Positions 36,911-46,739 of a stretch of DNA of 64,000 nucleotides are shown piece after piece (position 1 is the first letter of the stretch; every line of letters begins with the position of its first letter). This stretch comes from Klebsiella aerogenes KCTC 2190. GTDB lineage: Bacteria > Pseudomonadota > Gammaproteobacteria > Enterobacterales > Enterobacteriaceae. The position numbers and the translations under genes are program-made. The stretch covers positions 4,372,779 through 4,436,778 of the forward strand of contig NC_015663.1 of assembly GCF_000215745.1 (NCBI RefSeq), read 5' to 3'. The notes beneath the pieces were generated by a model. That model saw nothing but the letters and a program-made list of their open reading frames with translations. It was not told the origin of the DNA and did not search any database.

Positions 36911-39900
36911 ATGATTACGATTGACGGTAATGGCGCGGTCGCTTCAGTCGCGTTTCGCACGAGTGAAGTTATCGCCATCTACCCGATTACGCCCAGTTCA
37001 ACGATGGCGGAGCAGGCTGACGCCTGGTCTGGCGATGGGCTGAAAAACGTGTGGGGCGATGTCCCCCGCGTGGTCGAAATGCAGTCGGAAGCCGGGGCTA
37101 TCGGCGCCGTGCACGGCGCGCTGCAGACCGGCGCCCTTTCCACTTCCTTTACGTCATCGCAGGGCCTGCTGCTGATGATCCCGACGCTGTATAAATTGGC
37201 CGGCCAGTTGATGCCATTTGTCCTGCACGTCGCCGCCCGCACCGTGGCTACCCACGCGCTATCAATTTTCGGCGATCATTCCGACGTGATGGCCGTGCGC
37301 CAGACCGGCTGCGCGATGCTGTGCGCCAGCAGCGTCCAGGAAGCGCAGGACTTCGCGCTGATCTCCCATATCGCCACGCTGCAAAGCCGGGTGCCGTTTA
37401 TTCATTTCTTTGATGGTTTCCGTACCTCGCACGAAATCAACAAAATCGCGCCGCTGGCGGATGACACCATTCGTTCCCTGCTGCCGCAGGATAAAATCGC
37501 CGAGCATCGCCAACGCGCCCTTAACCCGGAGCATCCGGTCATTCGCGGCACCTCCGCCAATCCGGACACTTATTTCCAGTCCCGTGAAGCGACCAACCCG
37601 TGGTACGACGCGGTATACGAACACGTTGAAACGGCGATGAATGATTTCGCCGCCGCAACCGGTCGCCAGTACAAACCGTTCGAATTTTACGGTCACCCGC
37701 AGGCGGAACGGGTTATTGTCATCATGGGGTCCGCTATCGGCACCTGTGAAGAGGTCGTTGATGAACTGCTGAGCCGTGGGGAAAAAGTCGGCGTGCTGAA
37801 AGTTCGCCTCTATCGCCCGTTCTCCGCCACGCATCTGCTGCAGGCATTACCGGAGAGCGCCCGCGCGGTTGCCGTACTGGATCGCACCAAAGAACCCGGC
37901 GCGCTTGCCGAACCGTTGTATCTCGACGTGATGACCGCGCTGGCGGAAGCCTTCAACCGCGGCGAGCGCGAAACGCTACCGCGTACTATCGGCGGCCGTT
38001 ATGGTCTCTCGTCCAAAGAGTTTGGCCCGGAATGCGTGCTGGCTATCTTTAATGAGTTACAGGCCGCACAGCCAAAACCCCGCTTTACCGTTGGCATTTA
38101 TGATGATGTGACTAACCTTTCGCTGCCGCTGGCGGAAAATACGCTACCGGCGGAAGCGAAGCTGGAGGCGCTGTTTTACGGTCTCGGTAGCGACGGTAGC
38201 GTCTCGGCGACCAAGAACAATATCAAGATTATTGGCAACTCCACGCCGTGGTTCTCACAGGGCTATTTTGTCTATGATTCGAAGAAGGCCGGCGGCCTGA
38301 CCGTCTCGCACCTGCGCGTCAGCGAAAAACCGATTCGCTCTTCGTATCTGATCTCGCAGGCCGATTTCGTCGGCTGCCACCAACTGCAGTTTATCGATAA
38401 ATATCAGATGGTAGAGCGGTTGAAGCCCGGCGGCATTTTCCTGCTCAATACCCCCTATAGCGCTGATGAGGTATGGTCCCGTCTGCCCCAGGAAGTACAG
38501 GCCGCGCTGAATCAAAAGCAGGCGCGCTTTTATGTCGTTAACGCGGCGAAAATCGCCCGTGAGTGCAGCCTTGGCGCGCGCATCAACACCGTTATGCAGA
38601 TGGCCTTTTTCCATTTAACCCAAATCCTGCCGGGCGACAGCGCGCTGGCCGAACTACGGGGTGCGATTGCCAAAAGCTACAGCAGCAAAGGCCAGGAGCT
38701 GGTGGAACGCAACTGGCAGGCGCTGGCGCTGGCCCGCGAATCGCTGGCGGAAGTGCCGCTGCAGCCGGTTAACGCCAGCAGCCCCAACCGTCCGCCAGTG
38801 GTCTCCGATGCCGCGCCGGACTTCGTCAAAACCGTCACCGCGGCGATGCTTGCCGGCCTTGGCGATGCGCTGCCGGTCTCCGCGCTGCCGCCAGATGGCA
38901 CCTGGCCCATGGGCACCACCCGTTGGGAGAAACGCAACATTGCCGAAGAGATCCCGATCTGGAAGGAAGAGCTGTGTACCCAGTGCAACCACTGCGTCGC
39001 CGCCTGTCCGCATTCGGCGATCCGCGCCAAAGTGGTCGCTCCACAAGAGATGGAAAACGCGCCAGCCAGCCTGCACTCGCTGGATGTGAAATCCCGCGAT
39101 ATGCGCGGGCAGAAATACGTTCTGCAGGTCGCGCCGGAAGATTGCACCGGCTGCAACCTTTGCGTCGAAGTGTGCCCGGCGAAAGATCGCCAGAATCCGG
39201 ACATCAAGGCCATCAATATGATGTCGCGCCTTGAGCACGTTGAAGAAGAGAAAGTCAATTACGACTACTTCCTCAACCTGCCGGAAATCGATCGCACCAA
39301 ACTTGAGCGCATTGATATTCGCACCTCGCAGCTAATTAGCCCGCTGTTTGAATACTCTGGCGCCTGCTCGGGCTGTGGCGAAACGCCGTATATCAAACTG
39401 TTGACCCAGCTGTATGGCGATCGGATGTTGATTGCCAACGCCACCGGCTGTTCTTCTATTTACGGCGGCAACCTCCCCTCAACGCCTTATACCACTGACG
39501 CTAACGGCCGCGGTCCGGCGTGGGCCAACTCGTTGTTTGAAGACAACGCCGAATTCGGCCTGGGCTTCCGCTTAACCGTCGATCAACACCGCCAGCGCGT
39601 AATGCGGCTGTTGAGCGAATTTGCCGATAAGCTGCCGGCTGAACTGAATGCCGCGCTACATGCGCAAGCGTCGCCGGAAGCGCGCCGCGAACAGGTCGCC
39701 GAGCTGCGTCAGGCGCTGACGGGCGTCGCCGGAGCCGAAGAGCTGCTCACCGATGCGGATGCGTTAGTTGAGAAATCGGTCTGGCTTATCGGCGGTGATG
39801 GCTGGGCCTATGATATTGGCTTTGGCGGCCTTGACCACGTGCTGAGCCTGACGGAAAACGTCAATATCCTGGTACTCGATACCCAGTGTTATTCTAACAC

Positions 39901-40438
39901 CGGCGGGCAGGCATCGAAGGCGACGCCGCTCGGCGCGGTCACCAAGTTTGGCGAGCACGGTAAACGTAAGGCACGCAAAGATCTCGGCGTGAGCATGATG
40001 ATGTACGGTCATGTCTATGTGGCGCAGATTTCGCTCGGCGCGCAGCTTAACCAGACGGTGAAAGCCATTCAGGAAGCGGAAGCCTATCCGGGTCCTTCGT
40101 TGATTATCGCCTATAGCCCGTGCGAGGAGCACGGTTACGACCTGGCGCTAAGCCACGACCAGATGCGCCAGCTGACGGCAACCGGCTTCTGGCCGCTGTA
40201 CCGCTTCGACCCGCGTCGCGCCGATGAAGGTAAGCTGCCGCTGGCGCTGGACTCGCGCCCGCCGTCAGACGCGCTGGCTGAGACGCTGCTCAACGAGCAA
40301 CGCTTCCGCCGCCTGAACGCCCAGCAGCCGGAAGTTGCCGAGCAGTTGTGGAAAGACGCGGCCGCCGACCTACAAAAACGCTATGACTTCCTGGCCCAGC
40401 TGGCAGGTAAAGCGGAGAAACCGACAACCGAAAGCTAA
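36911..40438 (+). CDS. ydbK: Pyruvate:ferredoxin/flavodoxin oxidoreductase YdbK
   Basis: This 1175-residue homodimeric enzyme converts pyruvate and CoA to acetyl-CoA and CO2, reducing flavodoxin or ferredoxin. The domains run in the usual order: N-terminal pyrimidine-binding domain (YPITPSSTMAE), gamma domain (about 425-600), a two-[4Fe-4S] ferredoxin domain (CTQCNHCVAACP from Cys689 and CTGCNLCVEVCP from Cys745), then the thiamine diphosphate domain (SGACSGCGETPY, ATGCSSIYGG, GGDGWAYDIGFGG). It is the chromosomal ydbK seen beside ompN in E. coli rather than nifJ of a nitrogen-fixation cluster, although the proteins are related. Confidence 0.95.
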   Translation: MITIDGNGAVASVAFRTSEVIAIYPITPSSTMAEQADAWSGDGLKNVWGDVPRVVEMQSEAGAIGAVHGALQTGALSTSFTSSQGLLLMIPTLYKLAGQLMPFVLHVAARTVATHALSIFGDHSDVMAVRQTGCAMLCASSVQEAQDFALISHIATLQSRVPFIHFFDGFRTSHEINKIAPLADDTIRSLLPQDKIAEHRQRALNPEHPVIRGTSANPDTYFQSREATNPWYDAVYEHVETAMNDFAAATGRQYKPFEFYGHPQAERVIVIMGSAIGTCEEVVDELLSRGEKVGVLKVRLYRPFSATHLLQALPESARAVAVLDRTKEPGALAEPLYLDVMTALAEAFNRGERETLPRTIGGRYGLSSKEFGPECVLAIFNELQAAQPKPRFTVGIYDDVTNLSLPLAENTLPAEAKLEALFYGLGSDGSVSATKNNIKIIGNSTPWFSQGYFVYDSKKAGGLTVSHLRVSEKPIRSSYLISQADFVGCHQLQFIDKYQMVERLKPGGIFLLNTPYSADEVWSRLPQEVQAALNQKQARFYVVNAAKIARECSLGARINTVMQMAFFHLTQILPGDSALAELRGAIAKSYSSKGQELVERNWQALALARESLAEVPLQPVNASSPNRPPVVSDAAPDFVKTVTAAMLAGLGDALPVSALPPDGTWPMGTTRWEKRNIAEEIPIWKEELCTQCNHCVAACPHSAIRAKVVAPQEMENAPASLHSLDVKSRDMRGQKYVLQVAPEDCTGCNLCVEVCPAKDRQNPDIKAINMMSRLEHVEEEKVNYDYFLNLPEIDRTKLERIDIRTSQLISPLFEYSGACSGCGETPYIKLLTQLYGDRMLIANATGCSSIYGGNLPSTPYTTDANGRGPAWANSLFEDNAEFGLGFRLTVDQHRQRVMRLLSEFADKLPAELNAALHAQASPEARREQVAELRQALTGVAGAEELLTDADALVEKSVWLIGGDGWAYDIGFGGLDHVLSLTENVNILVLDTQCYSNTGGQASKATPLGAVTKFGEHGKRKARKDLGVSMMMYGHVYVAQISLGAQLNQTVKAIQEAEAYPGPSLIIAYSPCEEHGYDLALSHDQMRQLTATGFWPLYRFDPRRADEGKLPLALDSRPPSDALAETLLNEQRFRRLNAQQPEVAEQLWKDAAADLQKRYDFLAQLAGKAEKPTTES

Positions 40439-40464
40439 ACCGGCTGACGCAAATCTGGTGCTAT

Positions 40465-40579
40465 AAAAAAAGCCCGAATAGTAAATCTATTCGGGCTTGT
40501 CATTTTCCGACGAATTAATCATTCAATATGAATGAGACGGCAACAATATAAGGATTCAATGACAATAAAGGCATATAAC
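40465..40579 (-). ncRNA. micC: MicC small RNA
   Basis: On the minus strand between ydbK and ompN, as in E. coli, a transcript starting GTTATATGCCTTTATTGTCA matches the 5' end of E. coli MicC, which base-pairs with the ompC leader using Hfq. The middle differs, but the 3' end again has ACAAGCCCGAATAG...CTATTCGGGCTTTTTTT, an intrinsic terminator that also lies right after ydbK. The length is about 115 nt against 109 in E. coli. The expected target here is the OmpC-type porin (OmpK36) mRNA. Confidence 0.88.
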
Positions 40580-40585
40580 GCAGTC

Positions 40586-40614
40586 AGAATACGATATTCA
40601 ATCTGTATTGTATA
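40586..40614 (-). promoter_or_regulatory. micC promoter
   Basis: On the minus strand, TATTCT (40591 to 40586) is a -10 six bases before the MicC 5' end, and TATACA (40614 to 40609) is a -35 with a 17-bp spacer. Four of six -35 bases match the consensus. Confidence 0.6.
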
Positions 40615-40799
40615 ATTTTTATTTTATATATTTACCCGCAAACCATTCATACGGAAAATTATCATTACTGTATATTTATTTACTTTAGAATTTACTTATA
40701 TTGTAACAATTGATACTTATCATATCAGAATGCGCTCCTTTAGCATGGCCGTACTTCCACCCAGGAAGTTAAAACAAAAATAGTTAAAGGAATATCCAA

Positions 40800-41942
40800 A
40801 TGAAAAGAAAAGCACTGGCATTGGTTATCCCGGCATTATTGGCTGCCGGCGCTGCTCACGCGGCAGAAATTTATAATAAAGATGGCAACAAATTAGATCT
40901 CTACGGCAAGGTAGACGGTTTACATTATTTCTCCAGCGACTCCAGCAAAGACGGCGACCAGACCTACCTGCGTTTCGGCTTTAAAGGTGAAACGCAAATT
41001 AACAATATGCTCACCGGCTATGGTCAGTGGGAATACAACGTTCAGGCCAACAACACCGAAAGCTCCGGCGATCAGGCATGGACCCGTCTTGCATTCGCCG
41101 GGATCAAAGCGGGCGACTACGGTTCATTCGACTATGGCCGTAACTACGGCGTCCTGTACGACGTGGAAGCCTGGACCGATATGCTACCAGAGTTCGGCGG
41201 CGACTCTTATACCCAGTCCGACAACTTTATGACCGGCCGCGCCAACGGTGTCGCGACCTATCGTAACAGCGATTTCTTCGGCCTGGTTAACGGCCTGAAC
41301 TTCGCCTTGCAGTATCAGGGTAAAAACGAAAACCAAGCCAGCCATGAATATAACCCTTCCGCCAGCCAGGAAGGTACCGCCAATGGCGACGGCCGCGATG
41401 TTAAAAACTCCAACGGTGATGGCTTCGGTATCTCCTCTACCTATGATTTAGGTATGGGCGTCAGCGTAGGCGCGGCCTACAGCTCTTCTGACCGTACCAA
41501 CGAGCAGACCCATCAGTCTACCGCGGGCGGTGATAAAGCCGATGCCTGGACCGCAGGCGTTAAATACGATGCGAACAACATCTATCTGGCGACCATGTAT
41601 TCTGAAACTCGTAACATGACGCCGTACGGCAATCAGAATGGCACCATCGCCAACAAAACCCAGAACTTTGAAGTTACTGCACAGTATCAGTTCGATTTCG
41701 GTCTGCGTCCGGCAATTTCCTACCTGCAGTCCAAAGGTAAAGATCTGGTTTACGGCGGTCAGTACTCCGATAAAGACCTGGTTAAATATATGGATGTCGG
41801 CGCGACCTATTACTTCAACCGTAATATGTCCACCTACGTTGATTACAAAATCAACCTGCTCGACGGCAATGACGACTTCTATAAAGACAATGGTATTTCT
41901 ACCGACAATATCGTAGCGCTGGGTCTGGTATATCAGTTCTAA
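40800..41942 (+). CDS. ompN: OmpC/F-family outer membrane porin OmpN (OmpK37-like)
   Basis: This 380-residue classical trimeric porin has a 21-residue signal peptide (ending AAHA), a mature start [19 protein letters not shown], 16 expected beta strands, the constriction loop motif [11 protein letters not shown] (PEFGG) and a C-terminal aromatic QF for BAM assembly. Position beside micC and ydbK identifies it as ompN; the Klebsiella ortholog is OmpK37, normally weakly expressed. Loops near residues 170-200 are Asn/Gly-rich and variable. A hairpin terminator follows at 41950-41972. Confidence 0.93.
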   Translation: MKRKALALVIPALLAAGAAHAAEIYNKDGNKLDLYGKVDGLHYFSSDSSKDGDQTYLRFGFKGETQINNMLTGYGQWEYNVQANNTESSGDQAWTRLAFAGIKAGDYGSFDYGRNYGVLYDVEAWTDMLPEFGGDSYTQSDNFMTGRANGVATYRNSDFFGLVNGLNFALQYQGKNENQASHEYNPSASQEGTANGDGRDVKNSNGDGFGISSTYDLGMGVSVGAAYSSSDRTNEQTHQSTAGGDKADAWTAGVKYDANNIYLATMYSETRNMTPYGNQNGTIANKTQNFEVTAQYQFDFGLRPAISYLQSKGKDLVYGGQYSDKDLVKYMDVGATYYFNRNMSTYVDYKINLLDGNDDFYKDNGISTDNIVALGLVYQF

Positions 41943-41949
41943 TGCTTGC

Positions 41950-41975
41950 GCCCGCCGCTCGCGGCGGGCATTTCA
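41950..41975 (+). terminator. Terminator after ompN
   Basis: GCCCGCCGC (41950-41958) and GCGGCGGGC (41961-41969) form a 9-bp GC stem with a two-base gap, followed by ATTTC. Confidence 0.8.
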
Positions 41976-42086
41976 CTTCAACCGCCAATAAAATAGCGGT
42001 TCCCGTAGCAATTTGTGATTCACGCTGTAGTAGAACCTCAATCCTGATGGCATACTGTTTTGGTGGTTATTAAAACAGGAGGTTTT

Positions 42087-42521
42087 ATGAGTAGAATGAT
42101 TCTGGTACCCATCGATATTTCTGATAAAGAATTTACGCAACGTGTGATCCGCCACGTTGAATCCGAAGCTCGCGTCGATGACGCGCAGGTGCATTTCCTG
42201 ACCGTTATCCCTTCGCTACCCTACTACGCCTCCCTGGGCATGGCCTATACCGCTGAACTGCCGGCTATGGATGAACTACGCGCTGAATCGGAAGCGCAAC
42301 TGCGCGAATTAGCCAAAGGCTTCGCCATTCCGGAAGACAGAATGCATTTCCACGTTGCCGAGGGCTCGCCAAAAGATAAGATTCTGGCGCTGGCTAAATC
42401 GCTGCCCGCCGACCTGGTCATTATCGCCTCGCATCGCCCGGACATTACTACCTATCTGCTCGGCTCTAACGCCGCGGCGGTGGTGCGCCATGCCGAGTGC
42501 TCGGTTCTGGTCGTCAGGTAA
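42087..42521 (+). CDS. uspF: Universal stress protein UspF
   Basis: This 144-residue Usp-fold protein has the ATP-binding pattern [18 protein letters not shown] at its C-terminus (G-x-N then Ser, a member of the UspFG class) and VPIDISD at the N-terminus. In E. coli, UspF affects adhesion and motility and binds ATP. The ATG at 42087 with an AGGAGG ribosome site is used instead of an in-frame GTG nine codons upstream. A terminator hairpin follows. Confidence 0.94.
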   Translation: MSRMILVPIDISDKEFTQRVIRHVESEARVDDAQVHFLTVIPSLPYYASLGMAYTAELPAMDELRAESEAQLRELAKGFAIPEDRMHFHVAEGSPKDKILALAKSLPADLVIIASHRPDITTYLLGSNAAAVVRHAECSVLVVR

Positions 42522-42525
42522 TCCC

Positions 42526-42550
42526 AAGCCCGCCGCCCGGCGGGCTTTAT
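42526..42550 (+). terminator. Terminator after uspF
   Basis: AAGCCCGCC (42526-42534) and GGCGGGCTT (42539-42547) form a 9-bp stem with a GCCC loop, followed by TATTAT. Confidence 0.85.
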
Positions 42551-42734
42551 TATCTTTACTCCTCGCGGATTAAAGTGCCGGAAAGATGCTGACATTGCCC
42601 CCCCGAATCCGTACCATACACGCCACGGTTTTCTATCAGACCTCACTCATTGCTACGCGCCAGCGGGGATAGATCCAGCGACTGGCACAACGCGTGCTCT
42701 TCTGATGCCACACTATGAATTGAGCCACTATTAA

Positions 42735-43670
42735 ATGCTGCAAAATCAAGAAATTAGTAAAAAAGAAAAATACAACATCGACAAACTGCAGAAACGTCTG
42801 CGTCGCAATGTCGGTGAGGCGATCGCCGACTTCAACATGATTGAAGATGGCGACCGTATTATGGTCTGTCTTTCCGGTGGTAAAGACAGCTATACCATGC
42901 TGGAAATTCTGCGCAGCCTGCAAAAAAGCGCGCCTATTTCTTTCTCGCTGGTGGCCGTTAACCTCGATCAGAAACAGCCGGGCTTCCCGGAGCACATTCT
43001 GCCGGCGTATCTGGAACAGCTGGGCGTTGAATATAAGATTGTCGAAGAGAATACTTACGGCATCGTTAAAGAGAAAATCCCGGAAGGCAAAACCACTTGC
43101 TCACTGTGTTCTCGTCTGCGTCGCGGCATTCTCTACCGTACGGCGACCGAACTGGGCGCGACCAAAATCGCGCTCGGCCATCACCGCGACGATATCCTGC
43201 AGACGCTGTTCCTCAACATGTTCTACGGCGGCAAAATGAAAGGTATGCCGCCGAAGCTGATGAGCGATGACGGCAAACATATCGTTATCCGCCCGCTCGC
43301 CTACTGCCGCGAAAAAGATATCGAACGCTTCTCGCAGGCCAAAGGCTTCCCGATTATTCCTTGTAACCTGTGCGGCTCCCAGCCTAACCTGCAGCGTCAG
43401 GTGATCGCCGATATGCTGCGCGATTGGGATAAACGCTATCCTGGCCGTATCGAAACCATGTTTAGCGCAATGCAGAACGTGGTGCCGTCGCACTTGAGCG
43501 ACGTCAATCTGTTTGATTTTAAATCCATCACACACGGTTCTGCGGTGGTTGACGGCGGCGATCTGGCCTTTGACCGCGAAGAGATCCCGCTGCAGCCTGC
43601 GGGCTGGCAGCCGGAAGAAGAAGACGCTCAGTTAGATGAACTGCGTCTGAATGTGGTTGAAGTAAAATAA
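42735..43670 (+). CDS. ttcA: tRNA 2-thiocytidine(32) synthetase TtcA
   Basis: This 311-residue PP-loop ATPase inserts sulfur at C32 of certain tRNAs. It has the ATP motif [12 protein letters not shown] (about residues 45-56) and [10 protein letters not shown] (about 122-131), whose cysteines bind the [4Fe-4S] cluster along with a third in [12 protein letters not shown] (about 210). Length equals the E. coli protein. It ends 47 bases before the convergent dbpA, with a GTCTCCGGC/GCCGGAGAC stem (43681-43702) between them. Confidence 0.96.
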   Translation: MLQNQEISKKEKYNIDKLQKRLRRNVGEAIADFNMIEDGDRIMVCLSGGKDSYTMLEILRSLQKSAPISFSLVAVNLDQKQPGFPEHILPAYLEQLGVEYKIVEENTYGIVKEKIPEGKTTCSLCSRLRRGILYRTATELGATKIALGHHRDDILQTLFLNMFYGGKMKGMPPKLMSDDGKHIVIRPLAYCREKDIERFSQAKGFPIIPCNLCGSQPNLQRQVIADMLRDWDKRYPGRIETMFSAMQNVVPSHLSDVNLFDFKSITHGSAVVDGGDLAFDREEIPLQPAGWQPEEEDAQLDELRLNVVEVK

Positions 43671-43680
43671 CAGGCAACAC

Positions 43681-43702
43681 GTCTCCGGCAAGCGCCGGAG
43701 AC
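43681..43702. terminator. Hairpin between convergent ttcA and dbpA
   Basis: GTCTCCGGC (43681-43689) and GCCGGAGAC (43694-43702) form a perfect 9-bp stem with an AAGC loop. No T-run follows on the ttcA side, so it may work as a weak two-way terminator or an mRNA end stabiliser. Confidence 0.6.
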
Positions 43703-43717
43703 CGTCACTTGCCGCCC

Positions 43718-45091
43718 TTACTTCAGCAAACGTACGCGGCAGGACTTGCCTTTGATCTTGCCGTTTTGCAGCTGCTTATACGCCTTCTGCGCCACGCCCT
43801 GACGGATAGCGACATAAACATGCGCGGGATGAACATTGATCTTACCGATATCCGCGCCATCAAACCCCATATCGCCAGTTAACGCCCCCAGCACATCGCC
43901 CGGACGCATTTTCGCCTTTTTGCCGCCATCAATACACAGGGTCGCCATTTCCGCCTGCAGCGGCGCAATATGATTACCCGCCGGCGCGTTAACCCAGTTG
44001 AGTTTGATCTGCAGCATTTCGGCAAGAATGTTAGCGCGCTGCGCCTCTTCCGGCGCGCAGAAACTAATCGCCAGGCCGCTTTCGCCTGCACGCGCGGTAC
44101 GCCCGATACGGTGAACGTGAACTTCAGGATCCCACGCCAGTTCAAAGTTAACCACCAGCTCCAGCGATTTGATATCCAGGCCGCGCGCCGCCACGTCGGT
44201 GGCGGCCAGCACGCGGGCGCTACCGTTAGCAAAACGCACCAGCGTCTGATCGCGATCGCGCTGTTCCAGATCGCCATGCAGCGACAGCGCGCTCTGGCCG
44301 GCAGCGTTTAATGCATCGCACACCGCCTGACAATCGCGTTTAGTGTTACAAAATACCACGCAGGAAGCGGGCTGATGCTGGCTGAGCAATTTTTGCAGCA
44401 GCTTGATTTTACCGGTTTGCGAAACGTCGAAGAACTGCTGTTCAATAGACGGCAGCGCATCAACGCTATCGATTTCAATCGTCTGCGGATCCCGCTGCAC
44501 CCGGCCGCTGATTGCGGCGATAGCTTCCGGCCAGGTCGCGGAGAACAGTAAGGTCTGGCGCGAAGCTGGCGCATAACGAATCACTTCATCGATAGCATCG
44601 CTGAAGCCCATATCGAGCATGCGATCGGCTTCATCCATAACCAGCGTCTGCAGCGCATCCAGCGATACGGTCCCCTTTTGCAGGTGGTCAAGCAGGCGGC
44701 CAGGCGTGGCGACAATAATATGCGGCGCATGCTGTAAAGAATCGCGCTGGGCGCCGAAAGGCTGGCCGCCGCAGAGCGTTAATACTTTAATATTTGGCAG
44801 AAAACGCGCCAGGCGACGCAGTTCGCCAGCGACTTGATCCGCCAGTTCGCGGGTCGGGCACAGCACCAGTGATTGGGTCTGGAACAGACCGGCATCAACG
44901 TGCTGTAGCAATCCCAGACCAAAGGCCGCCGTTTTACCGCTGCCGGTTTTCGCCTGTACGCGCACATCCTTTCCGCCCAGGATCGCAGGCAATGCGGCAG
45001 CCTGCACTGGCGTCATTGCGTGATATCCCAGTTCGTTAAGGTTGTTCAGTTGAGCTTCGGGCAAAAGGTTCAGTGTTGAAAAAGCGGTCAC
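43718..45091 (-). CDS. dbpA: DEAD-box RNA helicase DbpA
   Basis: This 457-residue ATP-dependent RNA helicase is activated by 23S rRNA hairpin 92 and acts in 50S assembly. Motifs are QAKTGSGKTA (about residues 44-53), DEADRM, SATWPEA, and HRIGRTARAG. The C-terminal RNA-binding DbpA domain ends CRVRLLK. The GTG at 45089-45091 gives exactly the E. coli length and start (TAFSTLN). An in-frame ATG at 45106 overlaps the stop of a small upstream frame and would add five residues; both are possible. Confidence 0.95.
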   Translation of the reverse strand: MTAFSTLNLLPEAQLNNLNELGYHAMTPVQAAALPAILGGKDVRVQAKTGSGKTAAFGLGLLQHVDAGLFQTQSLVLCPTRELADQVAGELRRLARFLPNIKVLTLCGGQPFGAQRDSLQHAPHIIVATPGRLLDHLQKGTVSLDALQTLVMDEADRMLDMGFSDAIDEVIRYAPASRQTLLFSATWPEAIAAISGRVQRDPQTIEIDSVDALPSIEQQFFDVSQTGKIKLLQKLLSQHQPASCVVFCNTKRDCQAVCDALNAAGQSALSLHGDLEQRDRDQTLVRFANGSARVLAATDVAARGLDIKSLELVVNFELAWDPEVHVHRIGRTARAGESGLAISFCAPEEAQRANILAEMLQIKLNWVNAPAGNHIAPLQAEMATLCIDGGKKAKMRPGDVLGALTGDMGFDGADIGKINVHPAHVYVAIRQGVAQKAYKQLQNGKIKGKSCRVRLLK

Positions 45092-45105
45092 AATGTTTTC
45101 TCGCA

Positions 45106-45297
45106 TTAAAGGGCGGACAATCTGCAGGCGCGTATCCTCGCAGATCTCCGCTCTTGATGCGACAATTTAATCGGGTCATCGTCCGGCGGCGGGTCGGGAA
45201 GCGGGTGCGGGCGAGGCCGCGGATCGGGCACCGGCACCGGGTCATTGGGCTCAGGGCCGATGGGTATCGACTGCAAGGACAGCGCCATGTTACGCAT
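45106..45297 (-). CDS. Small proline-rich protein upstream of dbpA, function unknown
   Basis: This 63-codon frame starts at an ATG with a good ribosome site (GAGGGG seven bases upstream). It encodes a hydrophilic product rich in Pro-Asp and Pro-Arg dipeptides in the middle (about residues 15-42) with a basic tail. Its TAA overlaps an ATG (45104-45106) in frame with dbpA, so it could act as a leader peptide coupling dbpA translation. I do not recognise a family. The low-complexity composition means it could also be non-coding. Confidence 0.45.
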   Translation of the reverse strand: MRNMALSLQSIPIGPEPNDPVPVPDPRPRPHPLPDPPPDDDPIKLSHQERRSARIRACRLSAL

Positions 45298-45357
45298 ATT
45301 TTATCCCCTCTCTTTACAGGACTATTCTTTAAGCGTAGAAGTTAGCTGGCAGAGGGC

Positions 45358-45480
45358 AAAAAAAAAGCCGACTCAATGAAGTCGGCGTCGTACGAATCAA
45401 TTGTGCTATGCAGTAATTCAAAAAAGGAAGTAAGACAATATGGAGCGCAACGCCCATCGCTTGACGTTGCATTCACCTGC
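45358..45480 (-). ncRNA. fnrS: FnrS small RNA
   Basis: On the minus strand between zntB and dbpA, as in E. coli, a transcript starting GCAGGTGAATGCAACGTCAA is nearly identical to E. coli FnrS over about 122 nt. It ends with the terminator GCCGACTTCATTGAGTCGGC followed by a T-run (plus-strand A-run 45358-45366). FnrS is an Hfq-dependent RNA made without oxygen that represses mRNAs for aerobic functions such as sodB, maeA and folE. Promoter and FNR box lie upstream. Confidence 0.93.
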
Positions 45481-45515
45481 GAGAGAGATATTGCCCTGAA
45501 TGGGTAGATGGTTTA

Positions 45516-45529
45516 TTGATTTCGCTCAA
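45516..45529 (-). promoter_or_regulatory. FNR box of fnrS
   Basis: On the minus strand the site reads TTGAG-CGAA-ATCAA, nine of ten consensus FNR positions (TTGAT-N4-ATCAA). Its centre lies 42.5 bases upstream of the FnrS 5' end, the position for class II FNR activation. A weak -10 (ATATCT) lies at 45491-45486. Confidence 0.8.
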
Positions 45530-45575
45530 ATATTGCCGGAGTTTCAGCGGCAAAATCACCTGAAAAGACAATTTC

Positions 45576-46559
45576 TTACAACCATTTACTACGATGTAAC
45601 CACCAGGTAACACCACCGATTAGAACAACTAACATTACGCAAAATATCGAAAAGCCAAGATGCCAGCTGTTGCCAGGAATACCGCCAAGGTTGACGCCAA
45701 ACAGACCGGTCAGGAAGGTGCTGGGCAAAAAAACCATCGCCATCAATGACATCGTGTAAGTCCGCCGCGACAGCGACTCCTGCATGATCTGTGCGATTTC
45801 ATCGCTCATGATTGCCGTGCGGGCAATGCAGCTGTCAATCTCGTCAAGACCGCGGCCAAGACGGTCGGCAATATCCTGCATCCGCCGACGGTGATCGTCA
45901 CTCATCCACGGCAGACGCTCACTGGCAAGGCGGGCGTAAACATCGCGCTGCGGAGCCATATAGCGGCGCATGACGATAAGCTGCTTTCGCAGTAGCGCCA
46001 GAAAACCGCGCGGCGGCACCTGTTGATCAAGCAGGTCATCTTCAAGGTCGATAATCCGGTCGTGCAGCTGTTCAATAAACTCGCTGGCATGATCGGTCAA
46101 CGCATCGCAAATTTCCACCAGCCAGCTGCCGCAATCCGTCGGCCCATTGCCTTCCTGCAGATCCCCCAGCACATCATCCAGCGCCAGCACCTTACGCTGA
46201 CGGGTGGAAACGATTAGCCGCTCGTCCATATACAGTCGCATCGCCACCAGTTGATCGGGGCGTTCATCGGTGCTGCCGTTGATACAACGCAAGGTAATCA
46301 GCGCGCCATCGCCGATGCGCGTCACGCGCGGACGAGTGCTTTCACCGGCCAGCGCGTCGCGAACATTATTCGGTAACAACGGCGTAGCGGCTAACCAGTC
46401 GGCGCTATCGGTATGGGTATAATTAAGATGTAGCCAGCAGGGACTGCTCTTATCGATAATATCGTCATCAGCCAGCGGCTTTACGCCGCCCTGCCCGTCG
46501 AGCACCCATGCAAAGATGGCGTCCGGCACTTTCAGCTCCGAGCCCTTAATCGCGTCCAC
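45576..46559 (-). CDS. zntB: Zinc transporter ZntB (CorA family)
   Basis: This 327-residue pentameric CorA-type metal transporter has a large cytoplasmic domain, two C-terminal membrane helices (about residues 265-290 and 300-322) and the GVN pore motif in [11 protein letters not shown]. ZntB moves zinc with protons. The GTG at 46557-46559 has an excellent GGAGG ribosome site five bases upstream and gives the E. coli length. An ATG at 46649 is in frame but adds 30 unconserved residues. Confidence 0.95.
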   Translation of the reverse strand: MDAIKGSELKVPDAIFAWVLDGQGGVKPLADDDIIDKSSPCWLHLNYTHTDSADWLAATPLLPNNVRDALAGESTRPRVTRIGDGALITLRCINGSTDERPDQLVAMRLYMDERLIVSTRQRKVLALDDVLGDLQEGNGPTDCGSWLVEICDALTDHASEFIEQLHDRIIDLEDDLLDQQVPPRGFLALLRKQLIVMRRYMAPQRDVYARLASERLPWMSDDHRRRMQDIADRLGRGLDEIDSCIARTAIMSDEIAQIMQESLSRRTYTMSLMAMVFLPSTFLTGLFGVNLGGIPGNSWHLGFSIFCVMLVVLIGGVTWWLHRSKWL

Positions 46560-46739
46560 TGAACCTCCATTAATGCATGCCTGTAAAAAGCGTGAATAAT
46601 CCATAAGGTACGCTATTCGGCTGAATTTCGCCTCCCGCAATCGTCGCAATCGCCTAACAAATAGGCAGCATACCGCTTTTGGCGACAGTTAATCATATTT
46701 GTATTACAATTACATCCGTAATTTTAATGAGGTTTTAGT

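Noticed and set aside
36911..40438. Possible nifJ of a nitrogen-fixation cluster
   Set aside because: The neighbours are ydbJ, micC and ompN, the normal ydbK setting, and no other nif gene is present.
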